Below, piece by piece: positions 1-8,950 of a stretch of DNA of 64,000 nt. Position numbers and translations under genes: made by a program. Within the stretch, counting starts at the first letter, position 1, and each line of letters starts with the position of its first letter. The DNA lies in NCBI GenBank assembly GCA_964393825.1, contig CAYMUY010000001.1:124001-188000 (forward strand), written 5' to 3'. This DNA comes from PFJX01 sp964393825 (GTDB lineage Bacteria; Pseudomonadota; Gammaproteobacteria; Burkholderiales; Thiobacillaceae). Under the pieces are notes generated by a model. It made no database searches, was not told the DNA's origin, and saw only the letters and a program-made list of their open reading frames with translations.

Positions 1-2
1 GA

Positions 3-479
3 CGCCGGATCAAGCCCGGGCGCCTGCTGGATGCCTGGCCAGCCTGGCGAACGATGTCCGAGCGATCCGACCATGGCACTTGCTGGACTGCGTTCGCCAT
101 GCTCTACCAGGCCGGCATCTCTCCCGCCGAGTGCGCCACCGTGGTTTCCGGGGCCGCGCGCCGGGACGACACTAGGGCGTCATTCACGCTGCTGGCCAGG
201 TTGTTGATGGCCGGACAGCCACTGGCCATGTCCGCCACGCGCGCAGGATTTCCCGATTTTGTGGTGGCCGGCGTCACCGCCGCCGAGGAGAGCGGTGGAT
301 CGCTCTCGCACGCGCTCCAGGAATTCGCCCGCGAACTCGCCGCGGACGTCGAGGATGCCACGAGCGCGGTCCAGGCGGGCATGCAGGTCGCGGCCACCGT
401 GCTGGGAGGCCTGATGATGACCTTTTTCATTTATCTCACCCTGTTCCCGATCCTGACCGCCGCGGTGGCCAGGGTCTGA
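3..479 (+). CDS. pilR: Type IV pilus inner-membrane platform protein, PilR/GspF-like, 3' part
   Basis: The open frame runs in from the left window edge without a stop, so the first ATG at 54 is internal and the gene is 5'-partial. What is visible matches the second T2SSF domain of GspF/PilR platform proteins: a helical region with an AEESG motif near the middle and a C-terminal hydrophobic segment (LGGLMMTFFIYLTLFPIL) ending at residue ~138. Such proteins sit in the inner membrane and couple the cytoplasmic ATPase to pilin assembly. The pilin gene follows 43 bases downstream. The symbol follows the thin-pilus naming of R64-like systems and is by analogy. Confidence 0.8.
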   Translation, partial: RRIKPGRLLDAWPAWRTMSERSDHGTCWTAFAMLYQAGISPAECATVVSGAARRDDTRASFTLLARLLMAGQPLAMSATRAGFPDFVVAGVTAAEESGGSLSHALQEFARELAADVEDATSAVQAGMQVAATVLGGLMMTFFIYLTLFPILTAAVARV

Positions 480-522
480 ACGCATCACCCATCCACGATT
501 CACCACAACCAGGAGTTTCCAT

Positions 523-1140
523 ATGAACACCTACACCTTGAAGCATCACCGCAACCACGCCGTCCTCACCCAGGCGGGTTTCACGCTGATCGAGTTGGCC
601 GTCACCGTCCTGATCATCACGGTCCTGGGCGCCATCCTGTTCGGCAAGTTCAGCGGCTCGACGGTCTCCGCCAGGGCGACAGGCCTGATCACCACCATGC
701 AAACCACGGCTGCGTCATTGGACCGCTACAAGGCGGAATTGGGCTGCTACCCGAACCGGTTCGACGCGCTCTGGGATCGGACCAAGGCGAACGTCCCCGA
801 CAATTTCTGTGGCATGGATCATCGTCCTGGCTGGATGGAGGAGTTCATGAAGCCGCAACAGGTCAACGCGGATAACCCCAACAACCTCATGATCATCGAC
901 GATGTGCAACGCGGCGCCACGCTGGCCATCGCCCGGCAGAATGGTGGTATGGGCCGACGCTGGGTGCTGACCGCCGCCAACATCCCCAACGACATCGCCA
1001 CCATCGCGGTCGCCAAGTGCAACGGCACGGATCCGCAGAACGCGATTCCCCAGGCGTTCGACGGCAACCTGAAGTGTATCGGCGCGGCGAACGGGCAGGA
1101 GATGACCGACATCACCATGAAGTTCGCAGAAACCCGGTAA
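523..1140 (+). CDS. pilS: Major type IV prepilin, PilS-like
   Basis: A 205-residue prepilin. A basic leader ends at Gly19, followed by the class motif FTLIEL with Glu at mature position +5 and a hydrophobic N-terminal helix. A prepilin peptidase should cut between Gly19 and Phe20. The mature domain has several cysteines (Cys75, Cys96 region and C-terminal pair) that could form the usual pilin disulfides. AGGAG lies a few bases before the ATG. It sits between the platform gene and an anchored protein, the layout of conjugative type IVb pilus clusters used for mating in liquid. Confidence 0.85.
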   Translation: MNTYTLKHHRNHAVLTQAGFTLIELAVTVLIITVLGAILFGKFSGSTVSARATGLITTMQTTAASLDRYKAELGCYPNRFDALWDRTKANVPDNFCGMDHRPGWMEEFMKPQQVNADNPNNLMIIDDVQRGATLAIARQNGGMGRRWVLTAANIPNDIATIAVAKCNGTDPQNAIPQAFDGNLKCIGAANGQEMTDITMKFAETR

Positions 1141-1147
1141 TTCACCC

Positions 1148-1972
1148 ATGCGGCGGCAACTCGGATTCGTGTCCTACCTTTGGCTGGCATCCGTGGCCGG
1201 ATTGGTCACGGCCATCAGCGTCGGGTTGCTGATGGCCAACGACCAGAGACAAGCCGACCGAGCCGACGTGGACCGCCGCGCCTATATCGCGGATGCGTCC
1301 GAGCGTCTGGCGCGGTGGTATGAACTCAATTCCGGCGCCACTGGCGCGCTCGCCGGGCAGATCGATGTGCCGGCCGCATTGGCTCAGGCCGGCGTCACGC
1401 CACGTTACGGGCTCCAGGCGGCCTCCAGCAACCGCCAGGCGGATGGCATGGTGGCCTGGCATGTCATGGCGCTATGGTTGCCCGAACCGGACAGCGTCCA
1501 GGGTGTCGCGCTGGATCCCTTGACGGGTGGTTTCACGCAAGGCACCTACATCGTGTCCGGACTGCCTGCCCGTGTGGTGCATGCCATCGTCGATGGACAT
1601 GCGTCCCAGCTGCGGCTGTACTCGGAATCCAGTCGTCGAATCCGGGAAGTTGGCTCGCGGCTGGAGAACAGATTCTCGGCGATGCGCGCCACGCATCCAC
1701 TCATGCCCATGTTTACGAACTGGTACCGCGCTCAGGACTGCGGCGCGGTGCAGGGTGGCGAGCTGCCCTGCTACGACGCATATCAGGACATCGCCGGCAC
1801 CGAAGTACCTGCCGCCGCGGGCACCTCTCCGGTATCCGATTCCAACGCCTGGGGCGGTGCGGTTCAGGTCAGCAATCTGGCCGACTCCAGCACCATCCCT
1901 CCCTATTCCATGTCGATCCGCACCGCCTTGCCCTGGGGCGGGTGGCTGCAGGTCATCGCACAGGAGCCATAA
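1148..1972 (+). CDS. Membrane-anchored protein of the pilus cluster, unrecognised
   Basis: A 274-residue protein with one N-terminal membrane segment (about residues 8-30) and a large soluble part that would lie in the periplasm. A Cys pair (DCGAVQGGELPC) may form a disulfide. There is no FTLIE prepilin motif. It lies 7 bases after the pilin gene and its stop abuts the ATPase ATG at 1973, so it is almost certainly co-translated with the pilus genes. It occupies the place where minor pilus or PilM-like proteins occur, but I cannot assign a family. Confidence 0.7.
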   Translation: MRRQLGFVSYLWLASVAGLVTAISVGLLMANDQRQADRADVDRRAYIADASERLARWYELNSGATGALAGQIDVPAALAQAGVTPRYGLQAASSNRQADGMVAWHVMALWLPEPDSVQGVALDPLTGGFTQGTYIVSGLPARVVHAIVDGHASQLRLYSESSRRIREVGSRLENRFSAMRATHPLMPMFTNWYRAQDCGAVQGGELPCYDAYQDIAGTEVPAAAGTSPVSDSNAWGGAVQVSNLADSSTIPPYSMSIRTALPWGGWLQVIAQEP

Positions 1973-3067
1973 ATGCAATTGAGCGAACTGGTCACCGAGT
2001 CATTGCGACTACCGGGCGTCTCGGATGTTCACCTCACAACCAATTCCCCCCCCTGGCTACGTCAGGATGGAAGGCTGATCCCCCAGACCGATTTAAGGGT
2101 GGATGATGGCGATTTGCGTACCTTGTTGGACCGGTTCCGGGTCGCCGATCCCATTGCGGCACTTGCAGCCGTGGAACAGCGCGAGTCGGCGATGCCGCGC
2201 GAGGAATCGCGCACAGGGCTCGATTTCGGCGCCGAACTCCAGGGCATCCGCCTGCGCTGCAACCTGAGTCTGGCCAATGGCGGGCTGCTGAGTCTGGTGG
2301 TTCGCAGGCTCAACGACCATATTCCACCGCTGAGCGCGCTGGGCTTCCAGGATTCGGTTACCCGCTATCTGGAGCATGCGACAGGACTGATCCTGGTGAC
2401 CGGACAAACGGGGTCGGGAAAGTCCACTACCTTGGCGTCGATGCTCGACCATATCAACCAGCATTTTGACGGGCACATCATCACCATCGAGGATCCGGTC
2501 GAATACGTGCTGCCTCAGGGCCGATGCAAGGTTTCCAGGAAGGAAATCGGCTACGACGCGCCTTCCTTCCATGCCGCGTTGCGCGCGGCGATGCGACAGG
2601 ATCCCGACGTGATCATGATCGGTGAGATCCGCGATCGCGAGACCCTGACGGCGGCCCTCGCCGCCGCCGATACCGGCCATCTGGTGCTTGGGACGCTACA
2701 TACCAAGTCCGCGGTGAAGGCTGTAGACCGCATCCTCAGCCTGGCCGGCGCGGATAACCAGGAGTTGGCTCGCAGTTCCTTCGCCTCGGTCATAAATCTG
2801 ATCGTCGCCCAGACACTGGTGCCGAAAAAGGGAGGCGGGCGGCTGCTGGCTTACGAATTGCTGGCCGGCACCTCGGCGGTGTGTTCAAACATCGCGATGG
2901 GGCAGGTCAGCCAGATACCGAACGTGATGGCGACCGGCCGCGCGGATGGTCACGTCCTGATGAACGCCACCCTGGCGGACATGGTGCGCCGTGGCGTGAT
3001 CGAGCGGGCAGCGGCCCAGGCCGCGACCTATGACAGGAACGGCCTGGAACAGGAGCTGAAGCGATGA
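1973..3067 (+). CDS. PilT-like secretion/pilus ATPase
   Basis: A 364-residue cytoplasmic hexameric motor of the GspE/PilT superfamily. Walker A GQTGSGKS is at 144-151, the Asp box follows (ITIEDPVEY), Walker B is in DPDVIMIGEIRDRET, and the His box is TGHLVLGTLHT. Its length and C-terminus resemble PilT/PilU retraction ATPases more than the longer PilQ/PilB assembly ATPases, and the full AIREGK signature of PilT is not evident. It may power pilus retraction, or be the second ATPase of the system with the assembly ATPase upstream of the window. Its stop overlaps the next start (ATGA). Confidence 0.85.
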   Translation: MQLSELVTESLRLPGVSDVHLTTNSPPWLRQDGRLIPQTDLRVDDGDLRTLLDRFRVADPIAALAAVEQRESAMPREESRTGLDFGAELQGIRLRCNLSLANGGLLSLVVRRLNDHIPPLSALGFQDSVTRYLEHATGLILVTGQTGSGKSTTLASMLDHINQHFDGHIITIEDPVEYVLPQGRCKVSRKEIGYDAPSFHAALRAAMRQDPDVIMIGEIRDRETLTAALAAADTGHLVLGTLHTKSAVKAVDRILSLAGADNQELARSSFASVINLIVAQTLVPKKGGGRLLAYELLAGTSAVCSNIAMGQVSQIPNVMATGRADGHVLMNATLADMVRRGVIERAAAQAATYDRNGLEQELKR

Positions 3068-4041
3068 GCCCCAAGTCGCGGCAAACGGGGTTCACGCTGA
3101 TTGAAATGGCCGTCGCCACCGTGGTGATGGGGCTGATGGTCGGCATCATCTATAAGGCGCTCGGTCCCATGCTGTCGTGGAAGTCCCGCGCCGATACCGA
3201 GCAGCGAATGGCCCTGCTGAAAAATGCGCTGGAAACCGCGTATCGCCAAAACATGGTCACCATCGACGGCGACGCGGCTGGCACGCTCAATTTCGGAGCG
3301 GCAGGAAACATCGATCCCATCAACCCGAATGGCAACGGTTTCTGTGTGGCGCCAGCCAATGCATTGGCGCCGATCGCCTTGCTGCTGCGTTCATCGCCGA
3401 ACCAGGCAATCCGCGATGGCTACGGCCTCAACTTCTGCCTGGCGATCGACCCACGCGCGGCGATTGCCTACAACGGCCAGAATCTGCCGTACCACCCGGT
3501 CGCCATCGTCAGCGGCGGCCCCAATGGCCAGATCGACGCCGGCACGCTGTTCGTTAACGGGCAACTTACCCTGGCCAGCGACGACATCGGTGTGGTGGTC
3601 GACACAGCCGGCCAGGCGATCGGCGCCTATGAGCGCACGATGGCGGCGTTGTCGAAATCCGCCAATGCGCTCCAGCAGTACTACATTGCCAGGTACCAAT
3701 CCGACCCGGCACGCACCCCAGGCACCGATTATTTCGGCTGTGGTGACGCGGCATGCCCGGCCGCCGCTGCGGCGAACTGGGATGCGGCCAACGGGTTGCC
3801 GACGACCTGTGCCGGGCCGGTGGACATGACCACAGCCGCGATAGGCGTCGTCGGGCTGGTGCGAGAGGACGTCACCGATGGCTACGGCCAGATCATCCAG
3901 TACGACAACTGCGGCGCCGGCATCCGAAGCCCGAGCAATGCCGTCGCCGACATGCAACTCCCCCCTTTCACCACCGCTGTCCAGAGCACCATGCCAGACG
4001 GCACGCAACTGATCGCCACGGCCGTAGGCATGGCGTATTGA
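3064..4041 (+). CDS. Large prepilin-like protein of the pilus cluster
   Basis: 325 residues. The N-terminus has a short basic leader, Gly9, then FTLIEM with Glu at +5 and a hydrophobic helix, so it should be processed by the same peptidase as PilS. The long C-terminal domain contains four cysteines spread around residues 220-285. It is larger than a major pilin and resembles a minor pilin or tip protein of the PilV type, but I see no recombination-site repeats (no shufflon) at its 3' end. Translationally coupled to the ATPase gene (ATGA overlap). Confidence 0.75.
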   Translation: MSPKSRQTGFTLIEMAVATVVMGLMVGIIYKALGPMLSWKSRADTEQRMALLKNALETAYRQNMVTIDGDAAGTLNFGAAGNIDPINPNGNGFCVAPANALAPIALLLRSSPNQAIRDGYGLNFCLAIDPRAAIAYNGQNLPYHPVAIVSGGPNGQIDAGTLFVNGQLTLASDDIGVVVDTAGQAIGAYERTMAALSKSANALQQYYIARYQSDPARTPGTDYFGCGDAACPAAAAANWDAANGLPTTCAGPVDMTTAAIGVVGLVREDVTDGYGQIIQYDNCGAGIRSPSNAVADMQLPPFTTAVQSTMPDGTQLIATAVGMAY

Positions 4042-4055
4042 CCAGGAGCCCCACC

Positions 4056-4754
4056 ATGACCACGCATATTTCCCTGCAAGCACTGTCCCTCTCCATTCTG
4101 ACGTTGGTCGCCTACTCGCCGATACACGCTGCCGGCGCGGATGTGAATCCCTTCACGGGCGCAGAGGCATCGATCGCGGATCTCAAGCGACAACTGGAGA
4201 TCGCGCAGCTTCAGACGCAAATCGCGCAGGCGAAAGCCAACAAGTTGCGCACCGAGCGGGAGATCAAGGAGCCTAAACCGGCGCCGACACCACTCGACCC
4301 GAAATTCGGGACGCTGAAATATCCGACCGAGAAATTTCCGGCCTTCCCGGGGCTGGAAGCACTTCTCAAGTTGGGCAAGCCAGGTAATAAGGCGGGCACG
4401 GTGACCGACACCGCTCCAGCCATCCAGGCCGCGCCGCTCGTGCCCGCCGGCCCGCGCCTGCTCGGCGTGATCAGCGACGAGGCGGGCAAGGTGGCCATCA
4501 TCGAACAGGGCGGGGCGGTGCAACAGGCCAAGGAGAACGGCACAGCTCACGGTCAGAAAGTCTCGCGCATCGGCGCCGGCTGGGCCGAAGTGGGTGGCAA
4601 ACGGCTGATCCAGGATACGAGCACGCTCGCGCTCGTGGTCAATGTCGATAAACAGGCCGCCATGCGGCCACCGGCTGGCGCGCCGACGATCGCTCAGCAG
4701 CCCATGGCGGCGCCCCAACCCGCCGCCTTCATGCCGCCCGCATTCCCACAATGA
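4056..4754 (+). CDS. pilP: PilP-like pilus assembly protein
   Basis: 232 residues. A signal peptide ends near residue 25 (SPIHA), then a short coiled-coil stretch (DLKRQLEIAQLQTQIAQAKA), a Pro-rich linker, and a small beta domain (PRLLGVISDEAGKVAIIEQ...) that matches the periplasmic PilP domain of type IVb conjugative pili. The C-terminus is Pro/Ala-rich. PilP links inner-membrane components to the secretin. AGGAG precedes the ATG at 4056; the longer open frame starting at 3753 only reads antisense-like sequence inside the previous gene. The family match is by pattern and moderately certain. Confidence 0.65.
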   Translation: MTTHISLQALSLSILTLVAYSPIHAAGADVNPFTGAEASIADLKRQLEIAQLQTQIAQAKANKLRTEREIKEPKPAPTPLDPKFGTLKYPTEKFPAFPGLEALLKLGKPGNKAGTVTDTAPAIQAAPLVPAGPRLLGVISDEAGKVAIIEQGGAVQQAKENGTAHGQKVSRIGAGWAEVGGKRLIQDTSTLALVVNVDKQAAMRPPAGAPTIAQQPMAAPQPAAFMPPAFPQ

Positions 4755-4782
4755 GCCCCAGACGTGAACCAGGAGATTACTC

Positions 4783-6684
4783 ATGTTCGCCCCCAATCGA
4801 TACATCGCCAACTGGCTGGCTAGTCTGGCTCTGGCCCTCGGCATGTTGCTGCCATCGATAACGGTCATGGCGGCCGGGCCGGTACTCCACGTCCTGACCA
4901 GCTACGGCCTCGCAGCAGACAGCTACCCGAGTGCCTATAGCGGCCGTTTCATCAAACTCCAACCTGACCAGTCAGGCTATGGTGGCAGAACCGTGGCCAC
5001 GGTGGCATCCAATGTGCTGGTGCTGCTCGATCATGTGGATGCCGGCGCGGCGCGCCAGCCTAGTGCGTTGATTGCCGACCTCAAGGTCGGCATCGCGGCC
5101 AGGGCCAACCTGATCGCCGCGTCGATGGTGGCTCAGATGCGAGGGCAGAACTCCCCCACCGGCGTGATGGAATTCAAGCAGGATGTGCTGCTTCCTAACA
5201 GCCAGAAAGGCGTCCTGACCTGGCGGATGATGGTGGATTCCTCAGGCGCGATGCGCTATGGCGACCCCGAGGTGCTGCCTGAGGAGGCACTGACCCTGGA
5301 CGTGGTGTACACCCCGCTCAGCCTGTCGGCGGCGCTGCCGGCCGCTTGGCCAAGGTATGCGGACGCTGGCCTGCTGAAGTGGCGCCTCATCGACAAGACT
5401 GGCACCGCGCGTACGGCCTGGACCTCGGTCGATGCCGCCGGCGCCTTCGACAATCCAGAGTCGACGGGCGGCGGCGCCGTCGACCCTGACGCGGGCCTGA
5501 AATGCCTGATCCTCGACCGTACCCAGTGCGGCGGCCCGATCGACATCAAGACGCTGATGGACCAACAGGGCGCGGCCGCCGCCTATGTCGCCTATACCCG
5601 CCGCCTCGCGCCGGTTTACGACGACGTGGCTGACCCGAACCGCCCCGGTGAATTCCTGCGCAGAGCCCGAATCAGCCTGTCGGTTGATAGCCGCGAATTG
5701 ACCTACAACGGCTGCGGCCAGGCCCTCACCTATCGTAACCAAGGTGCCTATGGCTTCACCCTGGCCGCGCGCTCGGAGAAATATCTGGTGGATGCCAACT
5801 TGCGTTATTACCCGGTGGATTGGGCGGATGAAACAAGGATTTCTCCGACCGAACCCTATGACAAATCGGTATCGGTTGAACGCGCGCAAATCGCCTCCAT
5901 TGGGGCGATGATTATCACCCCTGGAGGCGGCGGGAATGAACTGGTCAATTCCGCGGATGTGAGTGGGATTATCTATTTGGCGCCGGTTGTGCAGAACGGC
6001 CAGGATGGTTATCTCATGGCTTGGCATCAATCAGACGGCATCTTGTCAACCTCCCACCACAACAAAGACAGCTATGGAAATCATGTCGTCACGATGTTGG
6101 CCTGCGATGAAGACCGGGGTGTATTACGTTATGCGATCACTGGCAATGGACAATGGCGTAGCAGGAGAGATGGTGGATGGAATGTACTGCCTCGCCAGCC
6201 CAGCGCGGGTGATCCATTCGGATCACTACACAACCCGAATGCGGTGACGTTCGCGGAATTTATCCAGGGCACGCCTAGTGTGTCGACCTTTCGTGGTGCA
6301 TTCGGCCAGGATAACGGCGTGGCAATGTATTTGACCGGCAATGTCACCTACGACGGTGACCACACCATCACGGCTAGTGGTCTGACATGGCAATCCGCAG
6401 GTGACGGCCATAACATCGGGATTGAGAACGACCTTGCATATTCAACTTGGAACAACATCATTCCCCTGCCTAATGGAGCCTGCGACGTATTCGCGAACAG
6501 CGGAATAAGTTGCGGTGTCTATCAAGCGCTGGGTTGTGCCGCTGGCGAAACGATGACCGCCATCCAGTCGGAGGACATATTTGGCAATTCGATCGTGATT
6601 CCATTCTGCAGTGGTTTGGGTGGGGGTAACGCTGCGACACTGCGCGATTTCTTCTCATTCACCGCCCAACCCATATCCTGGTGA
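4783..6684 (+). CDS. Large exported protein of the pilus cluster, unrecognised
   Basis: 633 residues with an N-terminal signal sequence (hydrophobic to about residue 30, VMAAG cleavage region) and AGGAG 8 bases before the ATG. The body is rich in Gly, Asn, Ser and Thr with a beta-strand-like pattern and a few cysteines (two near residues 240-250, several in the last 90). No domain is recognised. Position after PilP and before a second exported protein suggests a surface or pilus-associated adhesin-like role, but this is inference only. Confidence 0.6.
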   Translation: MFAPNRYIANWLASLALALGMLLPSITVMAAGPVLHVLTSYGLAADSYPSAYSGRFIKLQPDQSGYGGRTVATVASNVLVLLDHVDAGAARQPSALIADLKVGIAARANLIAASMVAQMRGQNSPTGVMEFKQDVLLPNSQKGVLTWRMMVDSSGAMRYGDPEVLPEEALTLDVVYTPLSLSAALPAAWPRYADAGLLKWRLIDKTGTARTAWTSVDAAGAFDNPESTGGGAVDPDAGLKCLILDRTQCGGPIDIKTLMDQQGAAAAYVAYTRRLAPVYDDVADPNRPGEFLRRARISLSVDSRELTYNGCGQALTYRNQGAYGFTLAARSEKYLVDANLRYYPVDWADETRISPTEPYDKSVSVERAQIASIGAMIITPGGGGNELVNSADVSGIIYLAPVVQNGQDGYLMAWHQSDGILSTSHHNKDSYGNHVVTMLACDEDRGVLRYAITGNGQWRSRRDGGWNVLPRQPSAGDPFGSLHNPNAVTFAEFIQGTPSVSTFRGAFGQDNGVAMYLTGNVTYDGDHTITASGLTWQSAGDGHNIGIENDLAYSTWNNIIPLPNGACDVFANSGISCGVYQALGCAAGETMTAIQSEDIFGNSIVIPFCSGLGGGNAATLRDFFSFTAQPISW

Positions 6685-6700
6685 GAAAAAGGTGTTCGGG

Positions 6701-7291
6701 ATGTTTCGGTTATTTCGCCCTCAAAAGTCAGGGGCGGTAATACATCACCAGAACCACCATAAAGCTGTCCGCGTCTCCGTGGTGAGAACCCTCCACCGAC
6801 TCGGTATGACCGGCCAAGTGGAGATCAAGCCCTTCGACGCTGTCAGTCGGCCGCCAGCGCTGTTCATCACCGTGGAACGCGCCGTCGTGAGACTCTCTCA
6901 GGCCGCCATGGGCATGCTGTCACGAGAAATCGTCGCCCACGCCAAGCGCAAGTACGCCACCGAGATCGATGGCGTGTATTGGCGCATCGAGGCGGACCTC
7001 GATAACCAGGATGATCTGGAGACCGATGTTTTCGGGCCGACAACCCTCGGTTATCTGGTCGAGGAGACGGCCGAACTGCATCAGCAGGTCGACGCGCGGA
7101 CCAACACGCTGGAGCAGACCCTCCACGCATTGAATACGGACATCGCCACCGGCTTGGGGGCGTCCACCCAGGCCGAGGCGCTGTCCCGCCATGTTCGAGA
7201 AAAAGCCGCCCGTCGCCGCGATGAACGGCGCTTGGCGGAACGATCGGCAACCACCACACGAGAGGTAACCCCATGCACTTCACACGAATGA
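6701..7291 (+). CDS. Hypothetical cytoplasmic protein, 196 aa
   Basis: I chose the ATG at 6701 because earlier in-frame starts lie inside the preceding gene; a purine-rich GAGAAAAAGG precedes it. The protein has no signal or membrane segment. The centre holds an acidic helix-rich part and the last third (EETAELHQQVDARTNTLEQ onward) looks coiled-coil and ends in a very basic Arg-rich tail. Its 3' end overlaps the next gene by 19 bases, so the two are coupled. Function unknown. Confidence 0.6.
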   Translation: MFRLFRPQKSGAVIHHQNHHKAVRVSVVRTLHRLGMTGQVEIKPFDAVSRPPALFITVERAVVRLSQAAMGMLSREIVAHAKRKYATEIDGVYWRIEADLDNQDDLETDVFGPTTLGYLVEETAELHQQVDARTNTLEQTLHALNTDIATGLGASTQAEALSRHVREKAARRRDERRLAERSATTTREVTPCTSHE

Positions 7292-8883
7292 TCGCCAGGC
7301 TGCTCCTGGCCACCCTCACCCTGCAATCCCTGCTGATACCGAATCTGGCCACGGCCGCGGTGGTCGACCGGTTCGGGGTCGACAAAACCTGGGCCGCTCA
7401 CGCCGCTTGGGGGAATAGCTGGAAGCCCCTGCCCATCGTCCTGGGGCGGAACGTCGCCGCCGGCATGGCCTTGCAGGTCTATGTGCCGATCGACAACTGG
7501 GCGGAAATCGCGGTCGGCCCCTACGATGCCCAGCACGGTTTCGACCCGCGCCAGCTCCAGGTGCCGGAGTGGGCGGTGAACAATAACCTGAATGCCGCTC
7601 GTAATCTGCCGGATGGTGTCGATTATTCCAGCCGGCGGATCATGCTCGACCGGCCGTACACCCAGGTATGGGCGGCCTATGATCCGGTGAACGCCACGGC
7701 GCGCATCCTGGTCCAGAAGGCGGAACTGGGAATCGACAACCGCATCCACATCTACGCCGCTGACTGGACCCCATGGCACGGCCGTGACTGGATGAAGGTG
7801 CGGGCCTATCTCACGCCCGCCGAGAAAATGAACCTGGCCCGCGAGGGCAATAGCCCGTTCCAGCTTTTCCAGGCCGATCCGAGCGCGGGGTTCATGGCCA
7901 CCAGCGAGAACCAGGCGACATTGGACCCCCTCTGGCACAACATCAGCATGCAGGGCGTGCAGGTGGCGCTGGGCCTGGCCATGCAGCACCATCGGGCGAA
8001 TTTCGGGATCATCTACATCCCGGATACGCGCTTCGAACAGCGGCAGGAATGCGACGATGGCTTCTTCACGACGAAATGCACCACGACGGTCGAAGGCTTC
8101 GCCAAACCGAAGTGGTTCCTGGGCCTGCCGAAAAACCTGGATAGCCAGCCGCTGGAAGCCGCGATCTGCGTCGTGCCAACCGCCGCCGGCGCCGGCTGCG
8201 ACGCGCAGGAACACGTGGCCTTCTCGGGGATCTCCGTGCGCGAGTGGACCGGTGGCAATCTGCCGATCGACGAGGAGTTGCTCTACACCTGGAGCCAGAC
8301 CGATAGCAGCTTCTCGATGATGGGGATCGGGATTCTGTTGGCGGTGGTGACGATGGGGATGGCGCTGGCTTATGGATTGCCGATGATAGGGGCGAGTGCG
8401 GGGGTAAATGCTGCTGGCGCCGCAACTGCCGCCACGACAGGAGCGGCTGCGGTCGGTGGTATGGTCGGAGGTGTCTACATTGCCGGCACCGCACTGGCTA
8501 CCAATGAATCCCCATTCGAGGCGCAGGCCGACCTGCTGGGCAAGGTTGGCAACGGCCAGTTGATGCCCGACCTGGGAGCGATGGGTGAGCAGGCCCAGGG
8601 CCTGGCGGCCGCGGTGGCGCCGAAGATGCGGGCCGGCGTGATCGGCGGCACGCTCACCGGCGCCAGCAAGATGGCCTATGGCGATTGCCGCGCCAACCCG
8701 GGCGCCGAATGCGCGGCGGCCGATCCGGGCCTGGCGATGCGGCCGAAGAGCTATCGCCGGCAAAATATTCCGCGCGATGTCTATGAGGCGAAGCGGATGT
8801 GCGAGGCGCGAGGGCTGTTCGATCGGGCGCTGGATCGCTGCATGGCCAGACTGGAGAACCTCATGATGCAAAACCAGCAGTAG
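7273..8883 (+). CDS. Exported or membrane protein of the pilus cluster, unrecognised
   Basis: 536 residues. A signal peptide covers about residues 1-28 (NLATAA cleavage). The middle is a soluble Trp/Tyr-rich region, and residues ~350-410 contain Ala/Gly-rich hydrophobic stretches likely to cross a membrane. The C-terminus is polar and includes two or three cysteines. GAGAGG precedes the start. The last 240 bases of the gene recur, frameshifted, at 10,632-10,868. A strong bidirectional terminator follows immediately, ending this + strand cluster. Confidence 0.65.
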   Translation: MHFTRMIARLLLATLTLQSLLIPNLATAAVVDRFGVDKTWAAHAAWGNSWKPLPIVLGRNVAAGMALQVYVPIDNWAEIAVGPYDAQHGFDPRQLQVPEWAVNNNLNAARNLPDGVDYSSRRIMLDRPYTQVWAAYDPVNATARILVQKAELGIDNRIHIYAADWTPWHGRDWMKVRAYLTPAEKMNLAREGNSPFQLFQADPSAGFMATSENQATLDPLWHNISMQGVQVALGLAMQHHRANFGIIYIPDTRFEQRQECDDGFFTTKCTTTVEGFAKPKWFLGLPKNLDSQPLEAAICVVPTAAGAGCDAQEHVAFSGISVREWTGGNLPIDEELLYTWSQTDSSFSMMGIGILLAVVTMGMALAYGLPMIGASAGVNAAGAATAATTGAAAVGGMVGGVYIAGTALATNESPFEAQADLLGKVGNGQLMPDLGAMGEQAQGLAAAVAPKMRAGVIGGTLTGASKMAYGDCRANPGAECAAADPGLAMRPKSYRRQNIPRDVYEAKRMCEARGLFDRALDRCMARLENLMMQNQQ

Positions 8884-8895
8884 CCGCTGAAATGG

Positions 8896-8934
8896 AAACG
8901 GCCCGCCCTCCGTGAGGCGGAGGGCGGGCCGTTT
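8896..8934. terminator. Bidirectional intrinsic terminator
   Basis: A perfect 17-base-pair stem closes a five-base loop (arm AAACGGCCCGCCCTCCG), flanked by A residues on one side and T residues on the other. It lies between two convergent genes, so it can end transcription from both directions. Confidence 0.85.
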
Positions 8935-8950
8935 GCTTTGGTGGGACGGA

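Noticed and set aside
3064..4041. Shufflon next to the large prepilin gene
   Set aside because: No inverted repeats or alternative C-terminal segments, and the recombinase at 21,757 is Xer-like and far away.
7081..8871. 596-aa open frame antisense to the 536-aa exported protein gene
   Set aside because: Shadow of GC-rich third positions; the + strand frame has signal peptide, ribosome site and terminator.
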